Assembly: GCF_033958435.1 (NCBI RefSeq) | Contig: NC_134137.1 | Coordinates: 248,728,501 to 248,792,500, forward strand | DNA: 64,000 bases | Source: Carettochelys insculpta | Lineage: Eukaryota > Chordata > Testudines > Carettochelyidae | Reading direction: 5' to 3' | Shown: positions 31,040 to 42,582 of the stretch, piece by piece | Numbering within the stretch: position 1 is the first letter of the stretch | How the letters are laid out: the number at the start of each line of letters is the position of its first letter | Program-made: the position numbers and the translations under genes | The notes under the pieces: model-generated | Seen by the model: only the letters and a program-made list of their open reading frames with translations | What the model was told of the DNA's origin: nothing | The model's database searches: none

Positions 31040-34000
31040 TAGAGCAGTTTTTAAGCTAAGAGGCGGGGGAAAGCCAATTGGTGCGGGGGAGCACGTGGAT
31101 CGGACGGAGACCTCTCTTACACGAGGCTCCATAGATAGGGATTCCCTAGAAGTTAGTCAGATAAGGAACGTGGGAAATAATATATGGGCAAGATCAGATG
31201 TGAAACAATCGCATATAAAATCCAACGCGTCTGTGAAAGGCGGACATATAAATAGTGGTAGTTTTTTTCTAAAGTGCTTTTTACACAAACGCTAGGAGTC
31301 TGTCTAATAAGATGGGTGAACTGGAGTACCTCATATCGAAGGAGGAAGTTGACATAATAGGCATCACAGAAACATGGTGGAATGAGGACAATCAGTTGGA
31401 CACTATCATACTGGGATATTAATTATATCGGAAGGACAGAACAGGTCGTGCGGGTGGCGGAGTGGTACTATATGTGAAGGATAATATAGAATCAAGTGAA
31501 GCAAAAATCCTAAAGGAATCAAAATGTTCCATAGAATCATTATGGATAACAATTCATTCCTCTAATATGAATATGGCATTAGGAATATATTACCGACCAC
31601 CTAACCAGGACAGTGATAGTGATGCTGAAATGTTAAGGGAGATTAGAGAGGCTATCAATAAAAAACACAGTAGTAATAGGAGACTTCAGTTATCCCCCTA
31701 TTGATTGGGTACATGTCACCTCAGGACGGGATTCAGAGATTAAATTTCTTGATGCCTTTAAATGACTGCTTCTTGGAGCAGCTAGTACAGGAACCCACAA
31801 GGGGAGAGTCAATTCTCGATCTAGTCCTGACTGGAATGCAGGATCTGGTCCAAGAGGTAACTGTTACTAGACCGCTTGGAAATAGTGACCACAATATAAT
31901 AACTTTTAATATTCCTGTGTTGGGAAGAACACCGCAGCGGTCAAACACTCTGGCATTTAATTTCAAAAAGGGGAATTACACTAAAATGAGGAAGCTAGTT
32001 AAACAGAAACTAAAAGGTAGAGAAACTAAACTAAAATCCGTGGAAGCTGCATGGAAACTGTTTAAAGACACTGTACTAGAGGCCCAACTTAAATGTATAC
32101 CCCAAATAAAAAAACAGTAAGAGACCTAACAAAGAACCACCATGGCTTAACAGCCATGTTAAAAAGGCAGTGAGAGAAAAGGGCACCTTTTAAAAAGTGG
32201 AAGTCAAATCCTAGTGAGGGAAAAAAGGAACACAAACACTCCCAAATTAAGTGTCATAATGTAGTAAGAAAAGCCAAAGAAGATTTTGAGGAACAGCTAG
32301 CCAAAAATTCAAAAAACAATAGTAAAATGTTCTTTAAATACATTAGAAGCAGGAAGCCCGCTAAAAGAGCAGTGGGGCCCTTAGACGATAAAGATATAAA
32401 AGGAGCGATCAAGGAAGACAGTGCCATTGCAGAGTGATTAAATGATTTCTTTGCTTCAGTCTTCACGGCTGAGGATGTTACAGAGGTTCCTAAATCTGAG
32501 CCAGCCTTTTTAGGTGACAAATCTGAGGAAATCTCCCAGATTGAAGTGACATTAGAGGAGGCTTTGGAGTTAATTGATAAGCTGAATAGTAACAAGTCTC
32601 CAGGACCAGATGGTAGTCACCCAAGGGTTCTGAAAGAACTCAAATGTGAAATTGCGGCGTTATTAACAGTGGTTTGTAACCTATCCTTTAAATCTGCTTC
32701 AGTACCCAATGACTGGAAGATGGCCAATATAACGCCAATATTTAAAAAAGGCTCCAGAGGAGACCCTGGCAATTATAGACCGATAAGTCTAACATCAGTA
32801 CCAGGCAAATTAGTAGAAACACTAGTAAAGAATAAAATTGCAAGGCACGTAGAAGAGCACGAATTGTTGGGCAAAAGTCAGCATGGCTTCTACAGAGGGA
32901 AGTCGTATCTAACTAATCTATTAGAATTCTCTGAAGGGGTTAATAAACATGCGGACAAGGGGCACCCAGTGGACATAATATACCTAGATTTCCAGAGAGC
33001 CTTTGACATGGTCCCACACCAAAGGCTTTTATGTAAATTAGGCGGTCATGGGATAGGAGGAAAGATCCTTTCATGGATCGGGAATTGGTTAAAAGACAGA
33101 AAACAAAGGGTGGGAATAAATGGTAAATTTTCACAATGGAGGGGGGTAACTAGTGGTGTTCCCCAGGGGTCAGTCCTGGGACCAATCCTGTTCAACTTGT
33201 TCATCAATGATCTAGAAAATGAGGTAAGCAGTGAGGTGGCAAAGTTTGCAGATGACACCAAGTTCTTCAGGACAGTCAAAACCAAAAGGGATTGTGAAGA
33301 ACTACAAAAAGATCTCAGCAAACTGAGTGATTGGGCAGCAAAATGGCAAATGAAATTTAATGTGGGTAAGTGTAAGGTAATGCACATTGGAAAAAATAAC
33401 CCAAATTACACATACAACATGATGGGGTCAAATTTAGCTACGACAGATCAGGAAAGGGATCTTGGAGTTACAGTGGATAGTTCTCTGAAGACATCCACGC
33501 AGTGTGCAGCAGCAGTTAGTAAAGCAAATAGGATGTTAGGAATTATTAAAAAAGGGATAGATAATAAGACAAAAGAGATCATACTTCCCCTATATGAAAC
33601 TATGGTATGCCCACATCTTGAGTACTGCATGCAGATGTGGTCTCCTCACCTAAAAAAAAAAAAAAAAAAAAAAAAATATTGGCATTAGAAAAGGTTCAGA
33701 AAAGGGCAACTAAGATGATTAGGGGTTTGGAATGGGTCCCATATGAGGAGAGGCTAGAGAGACTAGGACTTTTCAGTCTGGAAAAGAGGCGATTGAGGGG
33801 TGATACGATAGAGGTATATAAAATCATGAATGGTGTGGAGAAAGTGAATATAGAAAAATTATTTACCTTTTCCCATAATACAAGAACTAGGGGACACCAA
33901 ATGAAATTGATGGGTAGTAGGTTCAAAACTAATAAAAGGAAATTTTTCTTCACACAGCGCACAGTCAACCTGTGGAACTCCTTGCCCGAGGAGGCTGTGA

Positions 34001-34254
34001 AGGCCAGGACTCTATTAGGGTTTAAAAAAGAGCTCGATAAATTTTGGCAGGTTAGGTCCATAAATGGCTTGGCCAGGGGTAAAGTATGGTGCCCTAGCCT
34101 TCAGTACAAGGGCAGGAGATGGATGGCAGGAGACAAATCACTTGATCATTGTCTTCTGTTCTCCTCTGGGGCACCTGGCATTGGCCACTGTTGGCAGATG
34201 GCATACTGGGCTGGATGGACCTTTGGTCTGACCAGTATGGCCATTCTTATGTAC
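31040..34254 (+). mobile_element. CR1 LINE with endonuclease and reverse transcriptase, decayed
   Basis: The longest retroelement in the window. From about 31270 the + strand encodes the apurinic-type endonuclease: NARSLSNKMGELEYLI, DIIGITETWWNED, GGGVVLYVKD, then GIYYRPPN and a GDFSYPPIDW-like motif after a frameshift. The reverse transcriptase follows at 32546-33688 with NKSPGPDGSHP, KKGSRGDPGNYRPISLTSV, IIYLDFQRAFDMVPH, SGVPQGSVLGPILFNLFIND and the catalytic FADDTK. A run of adenines near 33651-33676 breaks the frame; the thumb and C-terminus resume at 33680-34070 ([32 protein letters not shown]). The tail GGGCTGGATGGACCTTTGGT, CTGACCAGTATGGCC, ATTCTTATGTAC is the CR1 3' end. ORF1 is missing, so it is 5'-truncated and, with several breaks, inactive. 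Confidence 0.93.
33651..33676 (+). repeat. Poly-A tract inside CR1 reverse-transcriptase coding DNA
   Basis: A run of about 26 adenines where CR1 relatives have a short lysine-coding A-rich word (after SPHL and before an [13 protein letters not shown] continuation). It lies within coding sequence, not at the 3' tail, and shifts the reading frame. Confidence 0.85.
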
Positions 34255-34929
34255 CAGTCAGTGGGAAATCATTCGCTACGTGGTGGGGGTTGTTAATCTT
34301 CTCCTGCTCTCAATTATTGCTGCTGAAAGTAGCATGCAGACATAGTGGATGGATTTGCAGCAGTGGGGTTCTGAACTGGGTTGGAGCAGTAGATGACCTG
34401 CCTATCCCTATTTTTGTCCCAGGCAACCTTGCCACAGCATGGTTGAATATAAGGGGCTACCTTTTTTGTGGTTATATTAGCATCAGTGGATTGCCAGCAA
34501 CAGTAACTGTGATGTACCCAGGTACAATCTCAGCTGTTCAAGAGCAGAGAGGACATAGCGGTTCAACCCTAGGGTGTTTTACGTTCCTTTGCTGTGGGAG
34601 CTGCCACTTCCATTCTGTTCTCACCAGGCAGGTGCAAGTGGGAGACATGTCAGTGCAAAGTGGCCCAACTCTGGTGTAGACCAGGCTTACGTAAATTAAG
34701 GAAATGTTTAAATTCTCCCCTCCTCCTGGCCCACTTTGGAGGGGAAACAGTGATGTAGGCTGTCTGCCTGTTCCTTTCCAAACACAAAATATTTGTTGCC
34801 TCACCAGCCAGACTTGACTAGTTGAAACCTCTAAATGTTGGACGACCAATGTTGGGTAACTTCAAGATAACTTTGGAGTGTTACCACTTCAGCTGAATGG
34901 TTCTGGTTATATAGTTCTTTCATTCCCAG

Positions 34930-35111
34930 GTGTTTGATGCTGGTGAGTTTTTTGGAATAATGCAAGTAGAGGAGGTAGAAGAGGAGGCAGAGGAAGAAGG
35001 TAATGAAGAAGTGGAAGATGAATTGAAAAAGAAACCAAATCCCGGAAATGAGCTCTGTTACAAGGTTATTGTAACGAATGAGAATGGGTTACAAGCAGCA
35101 GATCCCAACAG
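34930..35111 (+). CDS. TTLL12: TTLL12 exon 2
   Basis: Acceptor ...cattcccag at 34929 and GTAGAT donor at 35112; it starts in frame and ends two bases into a codon. The 60 codons read VFDAGEFFGIMQVEEVEEEA, then a glutamate-rich stretch (EEEGNEEVEDELKKKP) and NPGNELCYKVIVTNENGLQA. The VFDAGE-FGIMQVEEVEEEE and NPGNELCYKVIVT blocks are hallmark TTLL12 sequence. The acidic segment is low complexity and probably disordered; it is the part most likely to vary in length between species. The translation would hit an in-frame TAG immediately past the donor, which supports the splice position. Confidence 0.96.
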
Positions 35112-35395
35112 GTAGATTCTAATTTTAGAATTTTTGCACAATCTAATTGGTTGAATAATCTTACCTCCCTGAGGTGATTGTCACTTGTTCTGAAACTTGT
35201 TGGTTTAACTGGCGTTTTTTCCATAATTATTCCCTACTGAAAAATGTTATTGCTCACCTTTTGAGACAGACATCTTGTAAAATGGTGCTCACAAATTATT
35301 TCATATTGATTCTAGACACCTTGTATCAATACGTTACACACTAATTCAAGGGTATTTGGACACTATGGGCCTTGGAGTTATGGTCTATGTCCTAT

Positions 35396-35620
35396 GGCAT
35401 AGAACTGGAATGGACCTCACGAGGTCATTGAGTCCAGTCCCCTGCACTCACAGCAGGACGCATCACTGTCCGGGACAGTGGGGTGGGGGGTTGTTTTTTC
35501 TCCTTTTCTTTCTTTTTTTAAATCTAACCTGCCCCAGATCCTTGAAAGGCCCCCTCAAAGATTGAGCTCACAACCCTGGGCTTACAAGGTTAAGGCTCTA
35601 ACCACTGAGCTATCCCTCCC
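35396..35620 (-). mobile_element. Cry-type SINE (tRNA head, CR1-like tail)
   Basis: Minus-strand copy. On the + strand it begins with the CR1-type 3' tail (AGAACTGGAATGGACCTCAC, GAGGTCATTGAGTCCAGTCC) and ends with a tRNA-like head whose complement reads GGGAGGGATAGCTCAGTGGT and contains A- and B-box words (TAGCTCAGTGG; GGTTGTGAGCTCAATC). A tRNA head joined to a CR1 tail is the structure of the turtle Pol III/SINE. The centre carries a G-run and T-run insertion near 35481-35520. Confidence 0.85.
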
Positions 35621-36690
35621 ATGACAAGTAACACAGTGCTCAGTAACATGATGGTGAAACACACCTGAGAATGCTGTATTTGAAATTAGGTATAGTCCTC
35701 TACATTACACTTTAATGTCTGTGACCAAAAAATGCCTAAACCAGGGATGTCAGGAGGAGTTGATACATAGTTTCTCTTTCCCCTTCCTGAAGGAATCCTA
35801 ACACCTACCTCTGCAGTGTGGCCAAACTCAGTGTGGACTATTTGTTTTGTACCAAAGATTGCAAGGAGAAATCATTGATTGGTTTGTTTGAGAGAAGGAA
35901 GTGGTGGTGGGGGGGGGGGGAGTGATCCCTGAGGGAGACAGCCTGAAGTTCACATGTAATAGTATGGTCCACTCATTAAGCAGAGCTAAGAAATTTGATC
36001 TGGGTATGCACTGTACAAGGTTCCTGGATCAAACATAAGGATTTTTCCCCCTTCTCTCTTTAATCTTTCATCTAATGAGACATTTGAAAACCAGCAAAGT
36101 AGACTGTGTAAGCCTTGGCTAAGGGCTAATTTGCTATTGCTAGAAAAGGAAGATGGTGGGGAAACTACTTAACTTAGAAAATACATTTTGACTTGTTTGT
36201 AACCTTCTGTCTCTGCTCCACAGCCCAAGATAGAATTATGAGTGCTTGTTTGTCTGTTTTTTGTTTAACCCCCAATATTCCCCTTTTCTTATTAATGTGA
36301 ACAAAGACTTTTCCATCTGCCCAGAACCCAATGTAGTTTATTGCATGAGAAAAGAGAAGAAAAGTTAATGTTGCTGGTTTTGGTTGGCGTTTAATAAAAA
36401 GTGCTTTGACTATTAACTTGAGACAAGTTCAAGGAATTAGTCAGGGGGTGCAAGAAGAGCTGATGGAAGGGAAGGTATAAAAATGCTGAAAGCAAAAGAA
36501 CACCCTTTTCTGACTGAAGTTACCGCTCTCTACCCCTCCCATGGGCCCCAAAAGAGGTGATAATGAAATGCCCAGACTCTCAAACTTCCACAATGTTACA
36601 TGACCATAACCTGTAACGAGTGGGACCCTGGGCATGCAATACAGGTACAACTCAGCCTGCTAAGAAAAAGGAAGTGGGCCAGGAAAAAGA

Positions 36691-37040
36691 GTAGGGTGAC
36701 CGTCCATCCATTTTTCCTGTACAGTCCCTTATTTAAGCTGTCTCACAGGCATCTCTGCTTTTCTTTAAAAAGGGAGGTGCGGGGCGGGGGGGGGCACACG
36801 CAGCAAATTGTCCTGTATTTTTGCGAGGCTTCTGTTCCCTGGCACCCTGTGTCTTGGGGTGGCAGCCTCTCTGCTGCCAGGATGCTCCTCGACTGGGTGG
36901 CTGCCCTGTTCCTTGGAGTGCTGTACTGTGTGGCAGCAGTAATTACTGCAGAGGAGCACCTCTGTAGGGCAACTGCCCCATCCTCTGGCAATATAAAGGG
37001 CTTCCAGGACACTGTGCAGCCCTGTTTGGTGAACTTCTGA
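36691..37040. mobile_element. Relative of the 14721 hAT element, right end missing
   Basis: Starts GTAGGGTGACC at 36691 and follows the 14721 copy through CAGTCCCTTATTTAAGCTGT, GCAAATTGTCCTGTATTTT and GTTCCCTGGCACCCTGTGTC to the minisatellite-like GGCAGCCTCTCTGCTGCCAG part. No matching GGTCACCCTA end is found downstream, so the copy is truncated or rearranged; the right limit is approximate. Confidence 0.65.
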
Positions 37041-37059
37041 TTTGCCATTTAGTTGAGAG

Positions 37060-37211
37060 AGCAGCTGGGCAGTCCGGCCACTTTGTCAACAGAGTGGATC
37101 ACTCCTTCAGTCTGCTTGGCAGTCTGGTCGTCATCCGTCCAAAGAAGTTTTGTTGGAAGATATCTTCTGACAGTAACTTCCGTCAACAGATTGTTCTAGT
37201 GTAGACATAGC
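37060..37211. mobile_element. Partial fold-back DNA element (right terminus)
   Basis: Ends TTGTTCTAGTGTAGACATAGCCC, the same right terminus as the GGCTGTGTCTACAC clan. GTCAACAGA words recur inside near 37087 and 37183. The left terminus is not seen. Confidence 0.45.
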
Positions 37212-40200
37212 CCTTATGTATGTTTGTGCTGATACCTATGACTTCTTGTTTAATATCAGCTTTCAATTCTGTGATCTAAATAAGCTTATGAAACCCCATT
37301 TAAATTAATGAGCTGCACTGTATTGACTAATTAAAGGAGCAATGAACTTAATACCCTCCTGAATGCCGTGTGCAGCCCCATCGCTGTACAAAGACATCCC
37401 TAAGAAGCTTGGGAATATTGGAATTCACTGAGTGCTATCTTTAACCTAGAAAAAGGATTAAGACTGGTAGTGTCTCAAGGAATTTGCTAGTGAGGAAAAT
37501 GGACTGGTGTGGCAAGGAAATTACATGGACTGATCACCAGTAAAGCTTGCTCTTGCTGGAGCCTCATCTGTGCTACTGCAGGCCATTAACCTGAGTTACA
37601 TAACTTCAGCTATGTGAATAATGTTGCTGAAGTTCATGAATTTGTCTGCTTACCACAATTGTTATGTCTAGCTCTGCTAGACATGATAAACTCAGATCCT
37701 GCCTATAGTGAAGGCATGCTCGCAGGTGCAGGGGACACTGTACCATGCACTTTATGGCTTGTAACATGAAACTTGCACCTTTATGTAGCATGCCCTAATT
37801 TATTCAGATGCAGCTAATATAGGAAGGTTCATTCTTTATCTTGTCAGTTCCTCAGCTCAGTGAAAATGTCATTGTTTCTTGGCTGCCAAGAGAAAAGTTT
37901 CCAAATCCTGTATGTGAAAAGTCAACGGAGGAAGAAACTGAAAAGAAGTTAAGTGCTGGTACACACGATTTGATGGGGAAATGAGAGTGCGAGTTCTGAA
38001 ATGCATTAGATTGCTTTTTAATGAAAAGGTATGACTGTGAATGGCTATGGGCACTTTGCTGGAGCTCAGTCCGTGGGTCATGCAAAAAATTTCTAAAAAG
38101 GCTACTTCTTAGTAACCACACAGCCTGTACTTCAGAATTACTTCTACATAAATGTAGCTCAGAAGTGGGATCCAGTTTGCTGAAGCTGAATGTCACCATC
38201 ACAAGTCAACTGTGACTTAGAAATTATTGATGGTGGCATCAGACAGAAGACCTTTTTCAGGTTAGTTGTCAGCAAGGACTTCCTTGCATATTGATGTTTA
38301 ACATGGGTGTCAGATACGGTCAAAGGGATGTGCATGCACTAATTCTATGTTAGCCTGGCATTCTGCACTTGTAGTGTAAGAAAACAGGCTAATCTCCATA
38401 GAGCTAAAACATTCTTGGCATAGTGGGTGGAGAGGTTAACCTCAGTCAGCACACACATGATTACAGAAAAGCTGCCTGGTAGAGAGTAACTGTTCATTAC
38501 ACAGAGCCACAACAGTGTAGAATGGTGGGGCTGGTGCTTTGTGTCCCAGTTCCAAATCGGGAAACAAAAAAGGCACAGATTATTCATTTGGTTGTTAAAG
38601 CACTTAGATATGATACACAAAACATTATTACCCAGATTTGTTTTTTGTTGTGGGTGGGGGGGACCCAAATGTAGCTGCAGCTCTAAGTTCTGTATGTGAG
38701 TAAGTTGCTGGGCCCACATTATAATGTACTTGAGCTAACTAACCAAGGGTGAGACAGAAGAAGGAAGGAGTAACTGAGCTGCTCCACACCTGCAGAAATC
38801 TTACTTCAGGAGATCTGGACTTCAAAGTTAATGAGAAAATTCTTTGAAAGGAGCTGTAGAAGCATATGGGACCTGTAAAGGAGCCATGATTATGACAGTT
38901 TTAGGAGCAGTGAGACAGATAATGAAATTTTGACAGAAAAGGGGGATACTGAATGATAACATTGACCACACCATCTTGAGCATCATAATAAAGTTCTTGT
39001 AGCCCTTCAAGGAAGCATCAGATGTACTAGAGCAGTGTTTCCTAACCACCCCCGCCCACACACACCCCTACCTGTCTCTCATGTACCACTAAGGGTAGGC
39101 CTATTGCCAGTTGACAAACATGATCCTAAAGTAATCTGAGGTCCTGAAACAAGTGCTATTCAACCTCTCCAGCTTACTGTTCCATTTGCAGCAGTCATGT
39201 TTGTTTCACATTACACCTCACTTAAACTACTTACTTACAAAAACATAAAGTATCACAGAAGCCTGCTGCTGAAAACTTGCAGACTTTCTACCATCTGATT
39301 GTCAGATAAATGAATTGGAATAGAAATATTGTACCTACATTTCAGCATAAGGCATATGGAGCCGTGGAAACAAGTCATTGTCTAAACTTTTAGGTGGTGC
39401 TGACTTTACCAGTGTTTTTGTGTAGCCTGTTGTAAAATTAGGCAACTATCTAGATGAGCTGATGTACCCCTGCCCCCACACCCCCTGCCAAGGTACACAT
39501 ACCCCTGGTTGCAAAAAACTGCATGACAGCACACATTACAGCCTAGTCTCCCCTTGGTGTGCATTTGGTATGAAAGGCTGGGGGGGCAGAGAAGAAAACA
39601 CTTTCATCCTTCTACCACTGACTGTAGGTGGTCTATTATCACAAATCCAAAGCCATGCAGTGTTTCATTGAGAAGTTTGAAATCCAAAGTATGAAGAGAG
39701 AAGTGGGTTTTTTTTTCTCCCCCCTGCACCCGCAGGGGAAGGCAATGGATGACTGTTTCCTCAGGGGAGGAGCGATGGGAGGTTTTTGCCTCTTTTCAGG
39801 AGGGAAAAGGTTGGTCAGTGAGTCTTACTCTTCCTTCACCCTCTACACAGATGCCATCACCACAGTTGACAAAAACGGTCAAGTACAAAGCTTGAGAATT
39901 CACATGGCAGTTGTGGATGTGACAGTGCTGAAGTGTCAAAACATATTGCCCTCGGGCAGGGGAAGAAGGGAGATGTGCAATTTCTGGAGCAGTGAAAACA
40001 ACACAAGCAAACTTTCCCCTTCTCAGTGGTTTTGTGGTGTCTTGTGCATTCTGTCCCTGCATCCAGTACACCTTCCGAGAGCCTTCTCATGCCCTGCGTG
40101 TGCACAGTTAATGAGAATTGTACTTTAACTTAAGCCAACCGTTGTCAGTGAGTTAACCTTCTCTCACAGTAATGTACCAAAGTCAGCTGTCCTAAGGAGG

Positions 40201-40439
40201 ACTTCTAAGCTGAAGCCCTACAGTTCAGGGGAGGTGGATAACCTCTCAGTGCTTAATCTGTATTGGAAAAAGTTGTGGGGGCTCAGCCTCACCACGATTT
40301 TAGTATGAGCTCAGCAGCCAGGGAGTGCACACCCCTGCAAGCACACACACAACCACCCCTCAAGGGGGGGGGAAATGACTTGGAGTCAGGGGCACCTGCT
40401 GTCATTACCCCCCCTCCCGCCCCTCTGATCTCCTCTAGG

Positions 40440-40605
40440 ACAGAGGTGGGGTACCTATGGCCCACAGCCTGGATCTGGCCCTGAACTTCCCTGGATCTGC
40501 CTCGTGACAAGGCTCGGGGCTTCCCTTCCTCTCTTCAGTGGAGCAAGTCAGCACTAGCAATAACAATGACAACATTTGTGGCCTTGATAAGAGTCACTAT
40601 CAATA

Positions 40606-40636
<31 letters not shown>

Positions 40637-40800
40637 ACACCTCTCCAGTGCAGGAGCCCTAGCACTGGCCTTCCCTAATGCCGGGGGGGCAGGGCAGGGA
40701 AGGACCCGAGAAGCCCTGAACCTTGCCACGGCCAGATCCAGCCCTGCAGGGCTGAAATGCGAGGGAGCCCCTGCACCCTGAGTGTGTTTCTGTATTCCTC
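40440..40800. mobile_element. Probable hAT-type fragment with a poly-C expansion
   Basis: Begins CAGAGGTGGGGTACCTATGGCCC, a hAT-like terminus, and contains GGATCTGGCCCTGAAC and its inverted counterpart CCAGATCCAGCCCTGC. The right end and target duplication were not identified. Confidence 0.35.
40607..40636 (+). repeat. 30-nt poly-C tract
   Basis: An uninterrupted run of 30 cytosines following CAATAT and preceding ACACC. Such a tract can form an i-motif, and a G-quadruplex on the other strand. Confidence 0.95.
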
Positions 40801-42582
40801 AGGGCCAGGCCAGTGTGGGTGTGTTTATTGTTTTGTTTCCTGGCAGGTGGCCCAGCCCACCAAAGATACTGATTCTGGCCACTGGACTGCACTAACCTGA
40901 CTGCAGAGGCTGTTGTGTTGACTCTTGGCTGCATTTCCTGGACAGCAAAGGCTGTAGTATTGACTTTGGCTGATAGGCAGCACTGCCCTACTATCAAGGG
41001 CTGTAATAAAGGATGCTGCCCCTGAGCGGCATAGCCTGAAGCTGAGGGCACTCCTTCAGATGTGCTCTGGGGCTGTGAGCTGTCTCTTCCTTGCCTTAAT
41101 GCATGATAGGTTTTTTATCAGCCGTGAAACATCCTGCAATAATATTCCTTTTGCATGCTTTTACAGGGAGAACAGACTCCCTGTCCCCTGCGCTATATGA
41201 GCTATTTAGAGAATCCTCAACTTCAGTTACCTCTTTATCAGCAATTCACGCTGGAAGAGGTAGATAATCTTCTCCCTGAGCCTGGGGGATCTGTGATCAA
41301 TTAAACCCAAGCATTCCTGAAGAGGAACTAGTACTTAAGGCATTTTTTTCTCAGTGTCACATGTAGCCTATCACACCACAGGCAGCAAACAGCTTTTATT
41401 GACGGAGACCTGATTGGGGATGGAATATTGCAGACCACAGCAAGAAGTGTTGAGCAGACAACCTGGAAACTGACAGTTACATGACAAGGAGGCAAAAGCT
41501 CTTTACTCAGCCCCTGACATCCCAGCTGTTTTGGAAAAAACTGCAAACTCTGAGCGATAAGGGCAGGAATCTGGACGGATACATACTGCTGATGGCCTAA
41601 GCACACAAACTGATGCAGTGGGCGGGAACCAACACTAAGCCAAAGGTGGTGCAGTGGAACTGGGATTGCTGAGCTCTGTGTGATGACCTTATAAAACACA
41701 AGCTAAGTAGGCAGCTGACTTTATTTTGTAGTTCAGTTTGTGATGTTGAGAGTTATTGACTTGACATTTTATTTTCATTGTAACCAGCTGTTTGTTCTGA
41801 TGCCTGTTGTGTAAAATAATAGTATGCGCAATTAAGCCATAGAGCTTACTTACAGGGGTGTGCATGCACAGATGCTCTCGCCATTCAAGCTTCCCCTGCC
41901 AATGCTGAAGTAGATCTGAGGGGGGAAAAAAAGGGTCTGCTCTCAGTCCTCTGGCGTGTCAGGGTGGCCACTTGACATCAGGTCATACATCAGGTACCTC
42001 TGGGATGCAGAATAAGTATTCTACATTGCAGTTCTTGAAGAAATACTTCTGTTTCCTGTGTGTACATAGGTGCATTCATCAGCATGGATAATTATCCATT
42101 TAAGCAGTTCATAGACAATTCAGTTCAATGGTGTTCTTAAATTCCTGCAGGTTTAATCTACCTCTTAATATTCCTTTTTGATCTTTGAATCAATATAACA
42201 TCGTAACAGAAAGGAAGAAATGTTTGTCATTTACAAGTTAAGGAGATCATGTTGTGAAGCTTCTCATGTAGGTAAACATAGACAAATACAACTTAGTATT
42301 TAATATCTAGTTTTTTGACAATGTAAAACTGCATTTCAGGCACTCTGGGTAATGAAACATGGGTTTAATCACTATCTACAAGAAATGCCATGTTTACCAT
42401 TTCAGTACATCTCTAATATGCTTTTAAAGGTTGCTCTGGGTCAATCTAGCTGTCTTGTTGCTTAACCCTTTCTGACTTAGTGAAAGCCTGGATGCCTTTA
42501 TCAGAGAGATGTGCTTGTCGCCTGTTGCTCCACTGCATTGCTAAAGAAATGTCTGTGGTCCCTATAAACACTCAATTTATAG

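Larger units (their letters stand above)
28869..34929 (+). other. TTLL12: TTLL12 intron 1, holding a near-complete CR1 ORF2
   Basis: GT..AG intron of 6.1 kb. The first 370 bp belong to the CpG island. CR1 pieces in opposite orientation lie at 30310-30527 and a CR1 copy at about 31040-34254. Unassigned, with no gene seen: 29250-30300, 30530-31030 and 34260-34920. Confidence 0.85.
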
